From Flavobacterium hungaricum (GTDB lineage Bacteria; Bacteroidota; Bacteroidia; Flavobacteriales; Flavobacteriaceae): a stretch of DNA of 64,000 nucleotides. The notes below the pieces were generated by a model. The model was not told where the DNA came from and made no database searches. It saw only the letters and a list, made by a program, of their open reading frames with translations. The translations under genes were made by a program, and so were the position numbers. Within the stretch, counting starts at the first letter, position 1; the number at the start of each line of letters is the position of its first letter. The stretch covers positions 124,001 to 188,000 of the forward strand of contig NZ_PRDM01000003.1 in the NCBI RefSeq assembly GCF_015182285.1, given 5' to 3'. Of this stretch, positions 45,395-53,898 are shown in pieces.

Positions 45395-45772
45395 TTAACT
45401 AATTACCGATGTAATCCACCAAACATTTCCAAAAGGATCTGTTACACCACAAGTTCTGCCATAATCCTGATCGCTTAATTCCATTAAACTTACGGCTCCA
45501 TTTTCTAAAGCCTTCTGATAGGTTTTATCAGCATTCGGAACGTAAATAAATAAGTTTGCAGTTTGTTTTCCCCAATCTGTAATCTCGTCGGTAACCATGA
45601 TCGTGCTGCCGTTCAACGTAATTTCGGCATGCATTATAGAACCGTCAGAACGTATCGATTTTGTATTGGTTTCGACAGTGTCAAAAACATTTTTAGTAAA
45701 ATCGATGAATTTTGCAGCGCCTTGTAAAATTAAATAAGGCATGATTGTTTGATGTTCGTTGGGTAAGTTCAT
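45395..45772 (-). CDS. VOC-family (glyoxalase/PhnB-like) protein
   Basis: 125 residues: TIMPYLILQGAAKFIDFTKNVFD, LNGSTIMVTDE and DQDYGRTCGVTDPFGNVWWITS form the PhnB-type VOC fold. Its members include bleomycin-resistance-like and demethylmenaquinone methyltransferase-like proteins. Substrate unknown. TATATTTG at 45808-45801 supplies a -7 box 29 nt upstream. Confidence 0.85.
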   Translation of the reverse strand: MNLPNEHQTIMPYLILQGAAKFIDFTKNVFDTVETNTKSIRSDGSIMHAEITLNGSTIMVTDEITDWGKQTANLFIYVPNADKTYQKALENGAVSLMELSDQDYGRTCGVTDPFGNVWWITSVIS

Positions 45773-45800
45773 TGTATATTTTTTGAAAAGGATAGATACT

Positions 45801-45808
45801 CAAATATA
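45801..45808 (-). promoter_or_regulatory. -7 box of the VOC-family gene
   Basis: TATATTTG on the reverse strand, 28 nt before the ATG. Confidence 0.45.
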
Positions 45809-45857
45809 CAATATTTTTTAAATATTTAAAAATCAAATATTTAAGAGTGTTTTGGAA

Positions 45858-46067
45858 TTAATCCAATACTTCACAATGATAACCGTAAGAGGTTAGGAGA
45901 TCAATTATTTTTTGATTTGAAATTGATAACGAATGAATACGGAGTATTTTATCACAATCTTCTAAATCGAAATTGATAGCGCTGTTTGGAAAATGCTCCA
46001 GAAGTTTCTCAATGATTATTTTACATTGAGATTCTTCCTGAACATTGGTTTTAAAAACTTCAATCAT
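45858..46067 (-). CDS. Small HMA-like hypothetical protein without metal cysteines
   Basis: 69 residues. The pattern VFKTNVQEESQCKIIIEKLLEHFPNSAINFDLEDCDKILRIHS...LLTSYGYHCEVLD follows the beta-alpha-beta-beta-alpha-beta order of heavy-metal-associated domains, but the CxxC loop is absent. Such proteins are common in flavobacteria, often near DoxX genes. It follows the DoxX gene by 11 bp. Function unknown. Confidence 0.7.
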   Translation of the reverse strand: MIEVFKTNVQEESQCKIIIEKLLEHFPNSAINFDLEDCDKILRIHSLSISNQKIIDLLTSYGYHCEVLD

Positions 46068-46078
46068 AAAGTTTTGTT

Positions 46079-46459
46079 TTAGAGTGCAATGTTTTTATAA
46101 CGCTGTATTTTATGATATGTTACATAAGAAGCGATTAGAACAGCGAAAACAATCAAAGGAAAGAAACCTTGAATATCAATTCCGTCAACAGCAAAATGGC
46201 TTATTGAGGCAAAAATAAAATCGAAAGCAAATCCTGCATATGCCCATTCTTTGACACGTCGAGAAACATTTGGAATAATTAATACCAAAGCACCAAGTAC
46301 CTTAAATACGACTAAAGCGTTTCCAAAATACTCTGGATAACCCAAATGTTTGATACCCGTTTTTGCCATTTCTGTCTGTGAGGTAAATGCGGGCATAACG
46401 CCTTCAAATAAGAAAATAAGAATAGTAGTAGTCCAGAAAATGATTTTTGTTGTTTTCAT
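46079..46459 (-). CDS. DoxX-family membrane protein
   Basis: 126 residues with four membrane segments and the DoxX pattern: KHLGYPEYFGNALVVFKVLGALVLIIPNVSRRVKEWAYAGFAFDFIFASISHFAVDG. DoxX-like proteins are linked to thiosulfate:quinone or redox partners, but most are unassigned. TACATTTG at 46505-46498 gives a -7 box. Confidence 0.85.
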   Translation of the reverse strand: MKTTKIIFWTTTILIFLFEGVMPAFTSQTEMAKTGIKHLGYPEYFGNALVVFKVLGALVLIIPNVSRRVKEWAYAGFAFDFIFASISHFAVDGIDIQGFFPLIVFAVLIASYVTYHKIQRYKNIAL

Positions 46460-46497
46460 TAGGTATTTGTTTTAAATGGTTATTAGTTAATGTATTA

Positions 46498-46505
46498 CAA
46501 ATGTA
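46498..46505 (-). promoter_or_regulatory. -7 box of the DoxX operon
   Basis: TACATTTG on the reverse strand, 38 nt before the ATG. Confidence 0.45.
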
Positions 46506-46705
46506 ACTAATTGTTCTATTGAAAAGAAATACGCATTTACGACTATTTTGGGGGCATTTGGGACAAGATTTGTTTATTGGTTTGTGGAAGAGTTTACTTC
46601 GAATACTTCAACTTTGCTTAGAAGAACTCAAACGTGAAGTAAGAAAAAAATCCGTTTCATCCGTGTCTTTCGCGAAAGCGAATCCGTTTTATCGGCGTCC
46701 GAAAC

Positions 46706-47440
46706 TTACACGTTCAAAAAATAATTCTTAATCAAATATAAATCCTCGAAACCCAATCTGGTATAAATATCTTTTCCCATTGCAGAAGCTTGTAAATGTG
46801 CAGTTTCAGTATTCAAATCAATAGAAAGATTCAGAGCATATTTCATAATTTCTTCTGCAAAACCTTTTCTTCTCATTTCGGGAATAACGCCAACGCCATG
46901 AATTCCCATGTTTTTGTTAGTTTGATAAAGCATAAAAGTTCCGATTGGTTTTTTATCTAGAGAGACCAAATAGAAATGAGTATTTTGATAATCCTGAATT
47001 AAGATTTCTTTACTGATGACATAACCAAAAGCATCTGGATAAATAGCAGACCAAATTTTGGCGTCTTCTTCGGTTGATACTTTTTTAAAACGCAGCTCTT
47101 TTTGAAGTTCAAATTTTTGATTGAGTTTTAAAAACATTCCCACTTGTTCGGTTTTGATTTGAAATCCGTTTTCTTTCAAAAGGGTATTAGAATTACTTTC
47201 AAAAATATCCCAATACGGAATCACTAAACCTGAATTACTTTCTACAGTTTCAATAATTTTCGGAAGAGCGTCAGGGGTTATATCTTCTTTAAACCATAAT
47301 TTATTGGGCCAGCCGGAATTTTCTATTTTACAGTATTCAAAAGAATTGTTTTGGTGATAAGCTAGGAAAGGATTTCCGACAGTTTTCCAAAAAGAAGTAA
47401 GGTTGTCGATATTATCTTTGATGAGATTGGTATTTTTCAT
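46706..47440 (-). CDS. GNAT-family N-acetyltransferase
   Basis: 244 residues. The GNAT core is in the C-terminal half: NKNMGIHGVGVIPEMRRKGFAEEIMKYAL (acetyl-CoA loop R-R-K-G-F-A) and MGKDIYTRLGFEDLYLIKNYF. The N-terminal half is a divergent GNAT-like fold, so it may be a double-GNAT protein. Acceptor unknown. TATCTTTG at 47475-47468 lies 27 nt upstream. Confidence 0.85.
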   Translation of the reverse strand: MKNTNLIKDNIDNLTSFWKTVGNPFLAYHQNNSFEYCKIENSGWPNKLWFKEDITPDALPKIIETVESNSGLVIPYWDIFESNSNTLLKENGFQIKTEQVGMFLKLNQKFELQKELRFKKVSTEEDAKIWSAIYPDAFGYVISKEILIQDYQNTHFYLVSLDKKPIGTFMLYQTNKNMGIHGVGVIPEMRRKGFAEEIMKYALNLSIDLNTETAHLQASAMGKDIYTRLGFEDLYLIKNYFLNV

Positions 47441-47467
47441 TGTGATGATTCATTTTAAATAATACAG

Positions 47468-47475
47468 CAAAGATA
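47468..47475 (-). promoter_or_regulatory. -7 box of the GNAT gene
   Basis: TATCTTTG on the reverse strand. Confidence 0.45.
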
Positions 47476-47512
47476 AAGACGGCTTTTCTGGAAAACCTTT
47501 ACATATGTTGAT

Positions 47513-48118
47513 TTACAAATCTTTTTCTAAACTTTTTCTGATTCGGCTTAACTGCGTGGGTGTAATGCCTAAATGCGATGCAATATGCAGCAACGGAACG
47601 CGTTCTGCAATATCAGGATGTTTATCTAAAAGGCTGACATATCTTTCGGTCGCATTTTCCATGACCAGAGCTACTTCTCTTTGTTCTTTTTCAATAATCC
47701 AGTTTTTTTCTAAATGGGCAATATAGAAGTTTTTGAGATCATCATTTTGATAAACCAGCGCAATGTATTTTTTATAATTGAGGTTGATTAAAATACAGTC
47801 TTCTAAAGCTTCGATTGAAAAATGAGAAGGGGTTTCTTGTAGTAAGGACACTTTAGAACCTGCAAACGAGTTTTGTAAAAAGAGGTTTTTGTTATAGAAA
47901 TTTCCTTGTTCGTCTGTGATAAAAGCTCTCAAAATTCCTTCTGCTATAAAATGAAGATTTTTAGCGATTTCTCCGTTTTGCAACAACGTTTCTCCTTTTT
48001 TTAAAGTTTGAAATTCGGTGATGTTTTCAATTAATTGCCATGAATTTTGAGAAATAGGAGAGTAGCTTTCGATGGTTTGTTTTAATTGATTGAGGTATTT
48101 CTGTTGGTTAGAAATCAT
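47513..48118 (-). CDS. Crp/Fnr-family transcriptional regulator
   Basis: 201 residues: a cNMP-binding-like beta-roll (FQTLKKGETLLQNGEIAKNLHFIAEGILRAFITDEQG) and a C-terminal helix-turn-helix (ERVPLLHIASHLGITPTQLSRIRKSL). No Fe-S Cys cluster is present. The ligand is unknown. TATTTTTG at 48146-48139 is a -7 box. The nearest candidate target is the co-directional GNAT gene. Confidence 0.88.
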   Translation of the reverse strand: MISNQQKYLNQLKQTIESYSPISQNSWQLIENITEFQTLKKGETLLQNGEIAKNLHFIAEGILRAFITDEQGNFYNKNLFLQNSFAGSKVSLLQETPSHFSIEALEDCILINLNYKKYIALVYQNDDLKNFYIAHLEKNWIIEKEQREVALVMENATERYVSLLDKHPDIAERVPLLHIASHLGITPTQLSRIRKSLEKDL

Positions 48119-48138
48119 TATGTAATTTTTAAACTTAC

Positions 48139-48146
48139 CAAAAATA
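48139..48146 (-). promoter_or_regulatory. -7 box of the Crp/Fnr-type gene
   Basis: TATTTTTG on the reverse strand, 20 nt before the ATG. Confidence 0.4.
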
Positions 48147-48224
48147 GCGAAATTTTGAGTCAGATTTATTATTCTGAGGAATGAAGCAAATTCATTTGAT
48201 GCTAGTGTGGTTGCTTCGTTCCTC

Positions 48225-49005
48225 TCAATGACATAAAATGAGATAAAAAAAACTCTCGCAGATTTTGCAGATTGAGCAGATTTTTTTTGAGTCGTAGTAA
48301 ATTATCTTCAAAAATCGGCTTAAATCTTTTTAAATCTGCGTGAAAATAAACCTTCCCGATTTTACAATATATATATGATTGTCAGTCTGAGCGAGGTCGA
48401 AGACCTTAATAACTTTGGGAGTGCTTCGACTTCGCTCAGCATGACATCAAAACATGACATAAAATAAGTTTAAAAAAACTCTCGCAGATTTTGCAGATTT
48501 TGCAGATTTTTTTTGAGTCGTAGTAAATTATCTTCATAAATCTGCTTAGATCTTTTTAAATCTGCGTGAAAATAAACCTTCCCGATTTTACAAAATATAT
48601 ATGATTGGCAGTCTGAGCGAAGTCTAAGACCTTAATAACTTTGGGAGTGCTTCGACTTCGCTCAGCATGACATAAAGTAAGATAAAAAAAACTCTCGCAG
48701 ATTTTGCAGATTGAGCAGATTTTTTTTGAGTCGTAGTAAATTATCTTCATAAATCTGCTTACATCTTTTTAAACTGCGTGAAAATAATCCTTCCCGATTT
48801 TACAAAATATATATGATTGTCAGTCTGAGCGAAGTCGAAGACCTTAATAACTTTGGGAGTGCTTCGACTTCGCTCAGCATGACATAAAGTAAGATAAAAA
48901 AAACTCTCGCAGATTTTGCAGATTTTTTTTTTTGAGTCGTAGTAAATTATCTTCTTAAATCGGCTTAAATCTTTTTAAATCTGCGTGAAACAAACCTTTG
49001 CGACT
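48225..49005. repeat. Tandem array of a repeat of about 215 bp (four copies, the last partial)
   Basis: ACTCTCGCAGATTTTGCAG starts copies at 48252, 48478, 48691 and 48903, with periods of 226, 213 and 212 bp. Each full copy contains GAGTCGTAGTAAATTATCTT, an AATCTGCGTGAAAATAA word and a GAGCGAAGTCGAAG...CTTCGACTTCGCTC hairpin. No gene is credible in the 48119-49175 interval. A Cys-rich frame at 48556-48750 only translates the repeat. Confidence 0.88.
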
Positions 49006-49100
49006 CAGCGAAAAATAGCTGCTCAATCTGCAAAATCTGCGAGAGCTAAAAAAAACTTAGCGGACCTTGCGTAAACCCTTGCGTTCTTTGCGGTTAAACT

Positions 49101-49137
49101 AAAAAAACGCCATGAAACCCGAAGGTCTCACAGCGTT
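49101..49137 (-). terminator. Terminator of the RND efflux operon, with UUCG tetraloop
   Basis: On the reverse strand AACGCTGTGAGACC and GGTTTCATGGCGTT pair at all 14 positions (three wobbles) around TTCG, then seven Ts. Confidence 0.85.
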
Positions 49138-49175
49138 TTCATCTCAAAAAATAAATAATTAACGGGTAACGGGTA

Positions 49176-50594
49176 TTATTTCCAGCCGCCGCCTAGAGCA
49201 CGGTACAAATCAGTATTGGCTGTTAATTGTTGTCTTTTTATGTCTGCCAGTTCCAACTCGCTTTGCAATAAATTTGCCTGTGCAGTCAGCACTTCAAGAT
49301 ATTCTGCCATTCCGTTTTTGAAAAGCAGATTCGAATTCTTGATGGCCTGTTGTAAAGTTTTTACTTTTTCGTTTAAAAAAGTTTCCTGCTGCTGTAATTT
49401 CTCTACTTTAACCAAAGCATCAGAAACTTCGCTGACAGCGATTAAAACCTGTTGTCTAAAGCTCAAGACTGCTTTTTCTCTTTCCGCTACAGCGATATTA
49501 TATTGCGTTCTCACTTTTTTATTGTTCAAAATTGGCTGTGTTAAACCGCCCGCAACCGTTCCGAATAATGAAGCCGGTATAGTAAACCAGCTGCTGGTTT
49601 CAAAAGAGTTTACACCGCCCTGCGCTGTAATTCTAAGAGCGGGATATAAATCTGCTTTTGTGATTCCTACGTTTGCATTTGCAGTTTGAAGCGCTAATTC
49701 GGCACTTTTTACGTCAGGTCTTCTGCTTACTAATGAAGATGGAACTCCGATTGCAGTATTGTGTTTTACTTCAATCGCGCTTAAACGAATGGTTCTTTCT
49801 TTCGAATTCGGAAAAGAACCCGTCAAAACACTCAAAGCATTTTCCTGAATCGCAATATTCTGCTCCAATAAGGGAATCAATTGCGCTGAATTTAATTTTT
49901 GTGCTTCAGACTGTTGAATCGCTAAACTAGTAACCTGACCGGCATCGTACTTCAATTTAATAATGTTGGTTGTACTGTCGTTTAATTTCAGGTTTTGTCT
50001 GGCAATTTCTAACTGTGCATCCAGCATTAAAAGATTGTAATATCCTCTTGAAACATTAGCAATGATATTGGTTTGCAATGCTTTTTTTACTTCTTCAGAC
50101 TGAAGATATCCTGCATAAGCGCCTTTCTTTTGGTTTCTGATCTTTCCCCAAATATCAGCTTCCCAAGAAAGTGAAGCTCCGGCAGAATAATCGTCAATGT
50201 GTTTTTGACCCAAAGCCTGATTCAAGTTCATTCCGGTAAAACTGTTATCAGACGGATTGCTGGTGCTTGCATTTACAAATAAATTAACCTGAGGCACATT
50301 TCCCCATTTAGACTGCGTAAAACGGTATTGCGCGATTTCGATATTCTTTTGGGCAATCTGCAGATCGTTATTTCTGGCAATCGCGCTGTCAATCAATTTG
50401 ATAATATCTTGTTCGGTATAAAAGTTCTTCCACTCCAAATCGGCAATACTTGTTGTATCACTCGAAACCGATGCATTCCTGAAATTTTCAGGAAATGCAT
50501 CTTTTGGAGTTTCAACATCCTTCGAGACTTTGCAGGATATTAAAGTCGTGATCAGAATGGCGAAGGTCACGATTTTGGTTATATAATTTTTCAT
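49176..50594 (-). CDS. Outer membrane factor of an RND efflux system (TolC/OprM type)
   Basis: 472 residues with lipobox (LITTLISCKVS, Cys 21) and two repeated coiled-coil halves. Family words include SWEADIWGKIRNQKKGAYAGYLQS, LVSRRPDVKSAELALQTANANVGITKADLYPALRI and KNGMAEYLEVLTAQANLLQSELELADIKRQQL. It forms the trimeric exit duct for the AcrAB-like pump encoded upstream. Last gene of the operon. Confidence 0.93.
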   Translation of the reverse strand: MKNYITKIVTFAILITTLISCKVSKDVETPKDAFPENFRNASVSSDTTSIADLEWKNFYTEQDIIKLIDSAIARNNDLQIAQKNIEIAQYRFTQSKWGNVPQVNLFVNASTSNPSDNSFTGMNLNQALGQKHIDDYSAGASLSWEADIWGKIRNQKKGAYAGYLQSEEVKKALQTNIIANVSRGYYNLLMLDAQLEIARQNLKLNDSTTNIIKLKYDAGQVTSLAIQQSEAQKLNSAQLIPLLEQNIAIQENALSVLTGSFPNSKERTIRLSAIEVKHNTAIGVPSSLVSRRPDVKSAELALQTANANVGITKADLYPALRITAQGGVNSFETSSWFTIPASLFGTVAGGLTQPILNNKKVRTQYNIAVAEREKAVLSFRQQVLIAVSEVSDALVKVEKLQQQETFLNEKVKTLQQAIKNSNLLFKNGMAEYLEVLTAQANLLQSELELADIKRQQLTANTDLYRALGGGWK

Positions 50595-50604
50595 TGTCTT
50601 TTTA

Positions 50605-50718
50605 TTAAATTTCTGTACAAGGCTCTTTTCTGGTTTCCAGATCTTTTGAAATTCTGTACGATATATAGGCGATGCCCACTATTATTGCCACTAGGGCTGT
50701 CGTTATATAATTTTCCAT
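50605..50718 (-). CDS. 37-residue single-span membrane protein inside the RND operon
   Basis: ATG 50718 lies 3 bp after the pump stop (50722) and its stop is 10 bp before the outer membrane factor start. The product is MENYITTALVAIIVGIAYIS followed by YRISKDLETRKEPCTEI: one N-terminal hydrophobic helix of about 16 residues, a charged cytoplasmic tail and one Cys. It is too short for ordinary gene callers. Small single-span proteins such as AcrZ are known to bind RND pumps in Enterobacteria. A comparable role here is inference from position; no sequence similarity to AcrZ is claimed. Confidence 0.65.
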   Translation of the reverse strand: MENYITTALVAIIVGIAYISYRISKDLETRKEPCTEI

Positions 50719-50721
50719 TTT

Positions 50722-53700
50722 TTATTTTTCTTCGTTATGAATTACAGCGATTGGTTTGCCGCTGAATTTCTCTTGTAAATATTGGAATACGATAAATAAT
50801 ACCGGGATGATAAATAATCCGAGGATTACTCCCGAAATCATTCCTCCCGCAGCTCCAATACTGATTGAGTGATTTCCTTGTGCAGATGGCCCTTTGGCGC
50901 TCATCATAGGTACTAGACCAACAATAAAAGCAAGAGACGTCATGATAATTGGTCGCAAACGTAATTTTGCAGCGTCGATAGAAGCTTTTACTAAGGCTTG
51001 TCCCGATTTTCGTTTTTGAACCGCAAACTCCACAATCAAGATGGCATTTTTAGCGAGCAATCCGATCAGCATGACAAGGGCAACCTGAACGTAAATGTTG
51101 TTTTCGATTCCAGTTAAACCAATTGCCACAAATACTCCAAAAATACCTGCAGGGATTGACAAGATTACAGCCAGAGGCAGAATGTAACTTTCGTACTGTG
51201 CAGCAAGTAGGAAATAAATGAATATCAAACACAGTAAAAATATAGTTGCAGACTGTCCTCCAGAAGAAATCTCTTCACGCGTTTGGCCCGAGAATTCAAA
51301 CCCGTAACCTGCAGGCAATTGTTGTGCTGCTACTTCTTCAATTGCTTTAATGGCATCTCCAGAACTAAATCCTGGTTTCGGAATCGCATTAATAGAAATT
51401 GAGTTAAACAAATTATATCGAGAAGCGGTTTCTGAACCGTAAATACGAGTTAGTTTTACTAATGTATTTATCGGCACCATTTCGCCGTTTTTATTTTTAA
51501 CAAAAACACGGTCAATTGCGGTTGGGTCGGCTCTGTCAGCAATATCAGCCTGAACTACGACACGGTAATATTTACCAAATCGGTTAAAGTCTGAAGCCTG
51601 TGCACTACCAAAATAAGCCTGCATGGTTTGTAAAATGTCTTTTACATTAACACCCAATTGATTTGCTTTTTCATCATTGATATCCAATTGTAATTGCGGA
51701 TAATCTGCTTTGAAACTGGTAAAAGCAACTGCAATCTCTGGACGTTTCATTAATTCGCCGATAAAATTCTGAGAGATTCCAGAGAATTTATCCAGCTTTC
51801 CTCCTGTTTTATCTTGAAGAACCAAATCCAAAGCTTCAACGTTACTAAATCCAGGAACGGTTGGGAAACTGAATACGAAGAAACTTCCGCCAGAAATAGC
51901 GCCCAGTTTACCGCGAACCTGATTCATGATTTCGTCAATGTTTTTAATATCACCGCGTTCTTCATTTGGTTTAAGCAATACGAAAACAACTGCAGATGAT
52001 GGACTTGTTGAATTGGTCAATAAGTTGAAACCAGAAATCGCTGTTACAAATCGAGAAGCATCTAAACCTCTTAAAGTATTTTCAGCTTCGGTCATTACTT
52101 TTTGAGTTCCGTCAAGCGAAGTTCCCGATGGCGTATTCACAGCAATCGCGATAAATCCTTGATCTTCTGTCGGAATAAATCCTGCTGGAGTTGTTTTTAC
52201 CAATAAAACAGTTGCCAGAGTAATTAAAGCCAATCCGCCTAAACTCAACCATTTTCTTCTGATTAAGAATTTCAATCCGCCTACGTAACGGTTGGTCAAA
52301 GATTCAAAACTGCTGTTAAAAGCGGTAAAGAATTTCTCTTTAAATCCTTTTTTCTCATAAGACGCATTGTGATCGTGCGCTGCGTGATTGTCTTTTAAGA
52401 ATAAAGCAGCAAGCGCCGGACTCAAAGTCAAAGCATTAACAGCCGAAATTACAATTGCAATTGCCATCGTAAAAGCAAACTGACGGTAGAAAACCCCTGT
52501 TGAGCCTTCCATAAAACCAACCGGCAGGAATACAGCAGCCATTACCAGCGTAATCGAGATAATAGCACCCGTGATTTCGTGCATTGCTTCATGAGTTGCG
52601 ATTTTTGGAGACAAGCGCTTGTGCTCCATTTTCGCATGCACGGCTTCGACCACCACAATGGCGTCATCAACCACAATACCAATCGCCAGAATTAATGCGA
52701 AAAGCGTAAGAAGGTTAATCGAGAATCCGAATAACTGCATGAAGAAGAACGTTCCTAAAATTGCTACAGGTACAGCAATAGCCGGGATTAAAGTTGATCT
52801 AAAATCCTGAAGGAAAATAAATACCACAATAAACACAAGTATAAAAGCTTCTAATAAAGTATGCTCAACTTGTTCGATAGATTGATCTAAAGAAACTTTT
52901 GTACTGTAAAAGATATTGTGATGTATGCCTTTTGGAAAATCTTTAGAAGCCTTTTCCATCATTTTGTTGATCGCAATCTGAATATCATTCGAGTTAGAAC
53001 CCGCTAACTGAATCACTCCAATTACGATACCTTTTTTACCATTTAAACGTGTTAAACTGTTGTAAGAATAAGCACCCAATTCAACTCTTGCTACATCTTT
53101 TAAACGAAGAACAGAACCGTCTGCGTTAGAACGAATGGCAATATTTTGATAATCTTCTGGTTTGGTAAGTTTACCTTTGTACTTGATAACATATTCAAAA
53201 ACCTCTTTGCTTCGCTCTCCAAATTTCCCTGGAGCCGCTTCCAAACTTTTATCCTGAATCGCTCCCATTACTTCGCTTGGCGTAACATTATGAGTTGCCA
53301 TTTGTGTTGGGTTTAACCAAACACGCATCGAGTAATCTTTTACACCACCAAAAATACTGGCAGAACCCACACCCGGAATACGTTTTAACTCCGGTATAAT
53401 ATTAATTTGAGCGTAGTTTGCAACAAAAGTCTGATCGTACTTCGATTCATCATCGGTATACATACCAATCGCCATGATGAAAGAGTTTTGTTGTTTTGCC
53501 GTGATCACACCTTGCTGTACAACCTCTGAAGGAAGCTGGCTCGTAGCCTGCGCCACACGATTCTGTACGTTTACCGCAGCCTGATCGGCATCTGTTCCTA
53601 ATTTAAAGAAAACAGTAATCGCCAAAGTACCATCGTTACTCGCAGTAGAACTCATGTAAGTCATGTTTTCTACCCCATTTATAGACTCTTCGATAGAAGG

Positions 53701-53886
53701 TGCCACAGAACGTAAAACCGTTTCTGCATTCGCTCCCGGATATACCGCCGTTACCAAAACCGATGGAGGCGCAATATCTGGAAACTGTTGTAAAGGCAGT
53801 TTCGTTAAACCCAGTACCCCTAAGATCACCAAAAGAATGGAGATTACGGTTGCCAGTACTGGTCTTTGTATAAATATTTTGAACAT
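50722..53886 (-). CDS. RND efflux pump, AcrB/HAE1 type
   Basis: 1054 residues. FIQRPVLATVISILLVILGVLGL opens TM1; the proton-relay Asp pair is in ALILAIGIVVDDAIVVVEAVHAKM. Porter domains and twelve membrane segments are in the usual order, ending GGMISGVILGLFIIPVLFIVFQYL. It exports hydrophobic compounds from periplasm or inner membrane with proton energy. It follows the adaptor gene by 12 bp. Confidence 0.95.
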   Translation of the reverse strand: MFKIFIQRPVLATVISILLVILGVLGLTKLPLQQFPDIAPPSVLVTAVYPGANAETVLRSVAPSIEESINGVENMTYMSSTASNDGTLAITVFFKLGTDADQAAVNVQNRVAQATSQLPSEVVQQGVITAKQQNSFIMAIGMYTDDESKYDQTFVANYAQINIIPELKRIPGVGSASIFGGVKDYSMRVWLNPTQMATHNVTPSEVMGAIQDKSLEAAPGKFGERSKEVFEYVIKYKGKLTKPEDYQNIAIRSNADGSVLRLKDVARVELGAYSYNSLTRLNGKKGIVIGVIQLAGSNSNDIQIAINKMMEKASKDFPKGIHHNIFYSTKVSLDQSIEQVEHTLLEAFILVFIVVFIFLQDFRSTLIPAIAVPVAILGTFFFMQLFGFSINLLTLFALILAIGIVVDDAIVVVEAVHAKMEHKRLSPKIATHEAMHEITGAIISITLVMAAVFLPVGFMEGSTGVFYRQFAFTMAIAIVISAVNALTLSPALAALFLKDNHAAHDHNASYEKKGFKEKFFTAFNSSFESLTNRYVGGLKFLIRRKWLSLGGLALITLATVLLVKTTPAGFIPTEDQGFIAIAVNTPSGTSLDGTQKVMTEAENTLRGLDASRFVTAISGFNLLTNSTSPSSAVVFVLLKPNEERGDIKNIDEIMNQVRGKLGAISGGSFFVFSFPTVPGFSNVEALDLVLQDKTGGKLDKFSGISQNFIGELMKRPEIAVAFTSFKADYPQLQLDINDEKANQLGVNVKDILQTMQAYFGSAQASDFNRFGKYYRVVVQADIADRADPTAIDRVFVKNKNGEMVPINTLVKLTRIYGSETASRYNLFNSISINAIPKPGFSSGDAIKAIEEVAAQQLPAGYGFEFSGQTREEISSGGQSATIFLLCLIFIYFLLAAQYESYILPLAVILSIPAGIFGVFVAIGLTGIENNIYVQVALVMLIGLLAKNAILIVEFAVQKRKSGQALVKASIDAAKLRLRPIIMTSLAFIVGLVPMMSAKGPSAQGNHSISIGAAGGMISGVILGLFIIPVLFIVFQYLQEKFSGKPIAVIHNEEK

Positions 53887-53898
53887 TATTTCTTTTGA

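Noticed and set aside
48225-49005. CRISPR or coding array
   Set aside because: The period is too long, the whole unit repeats, and frames over it change between copies.
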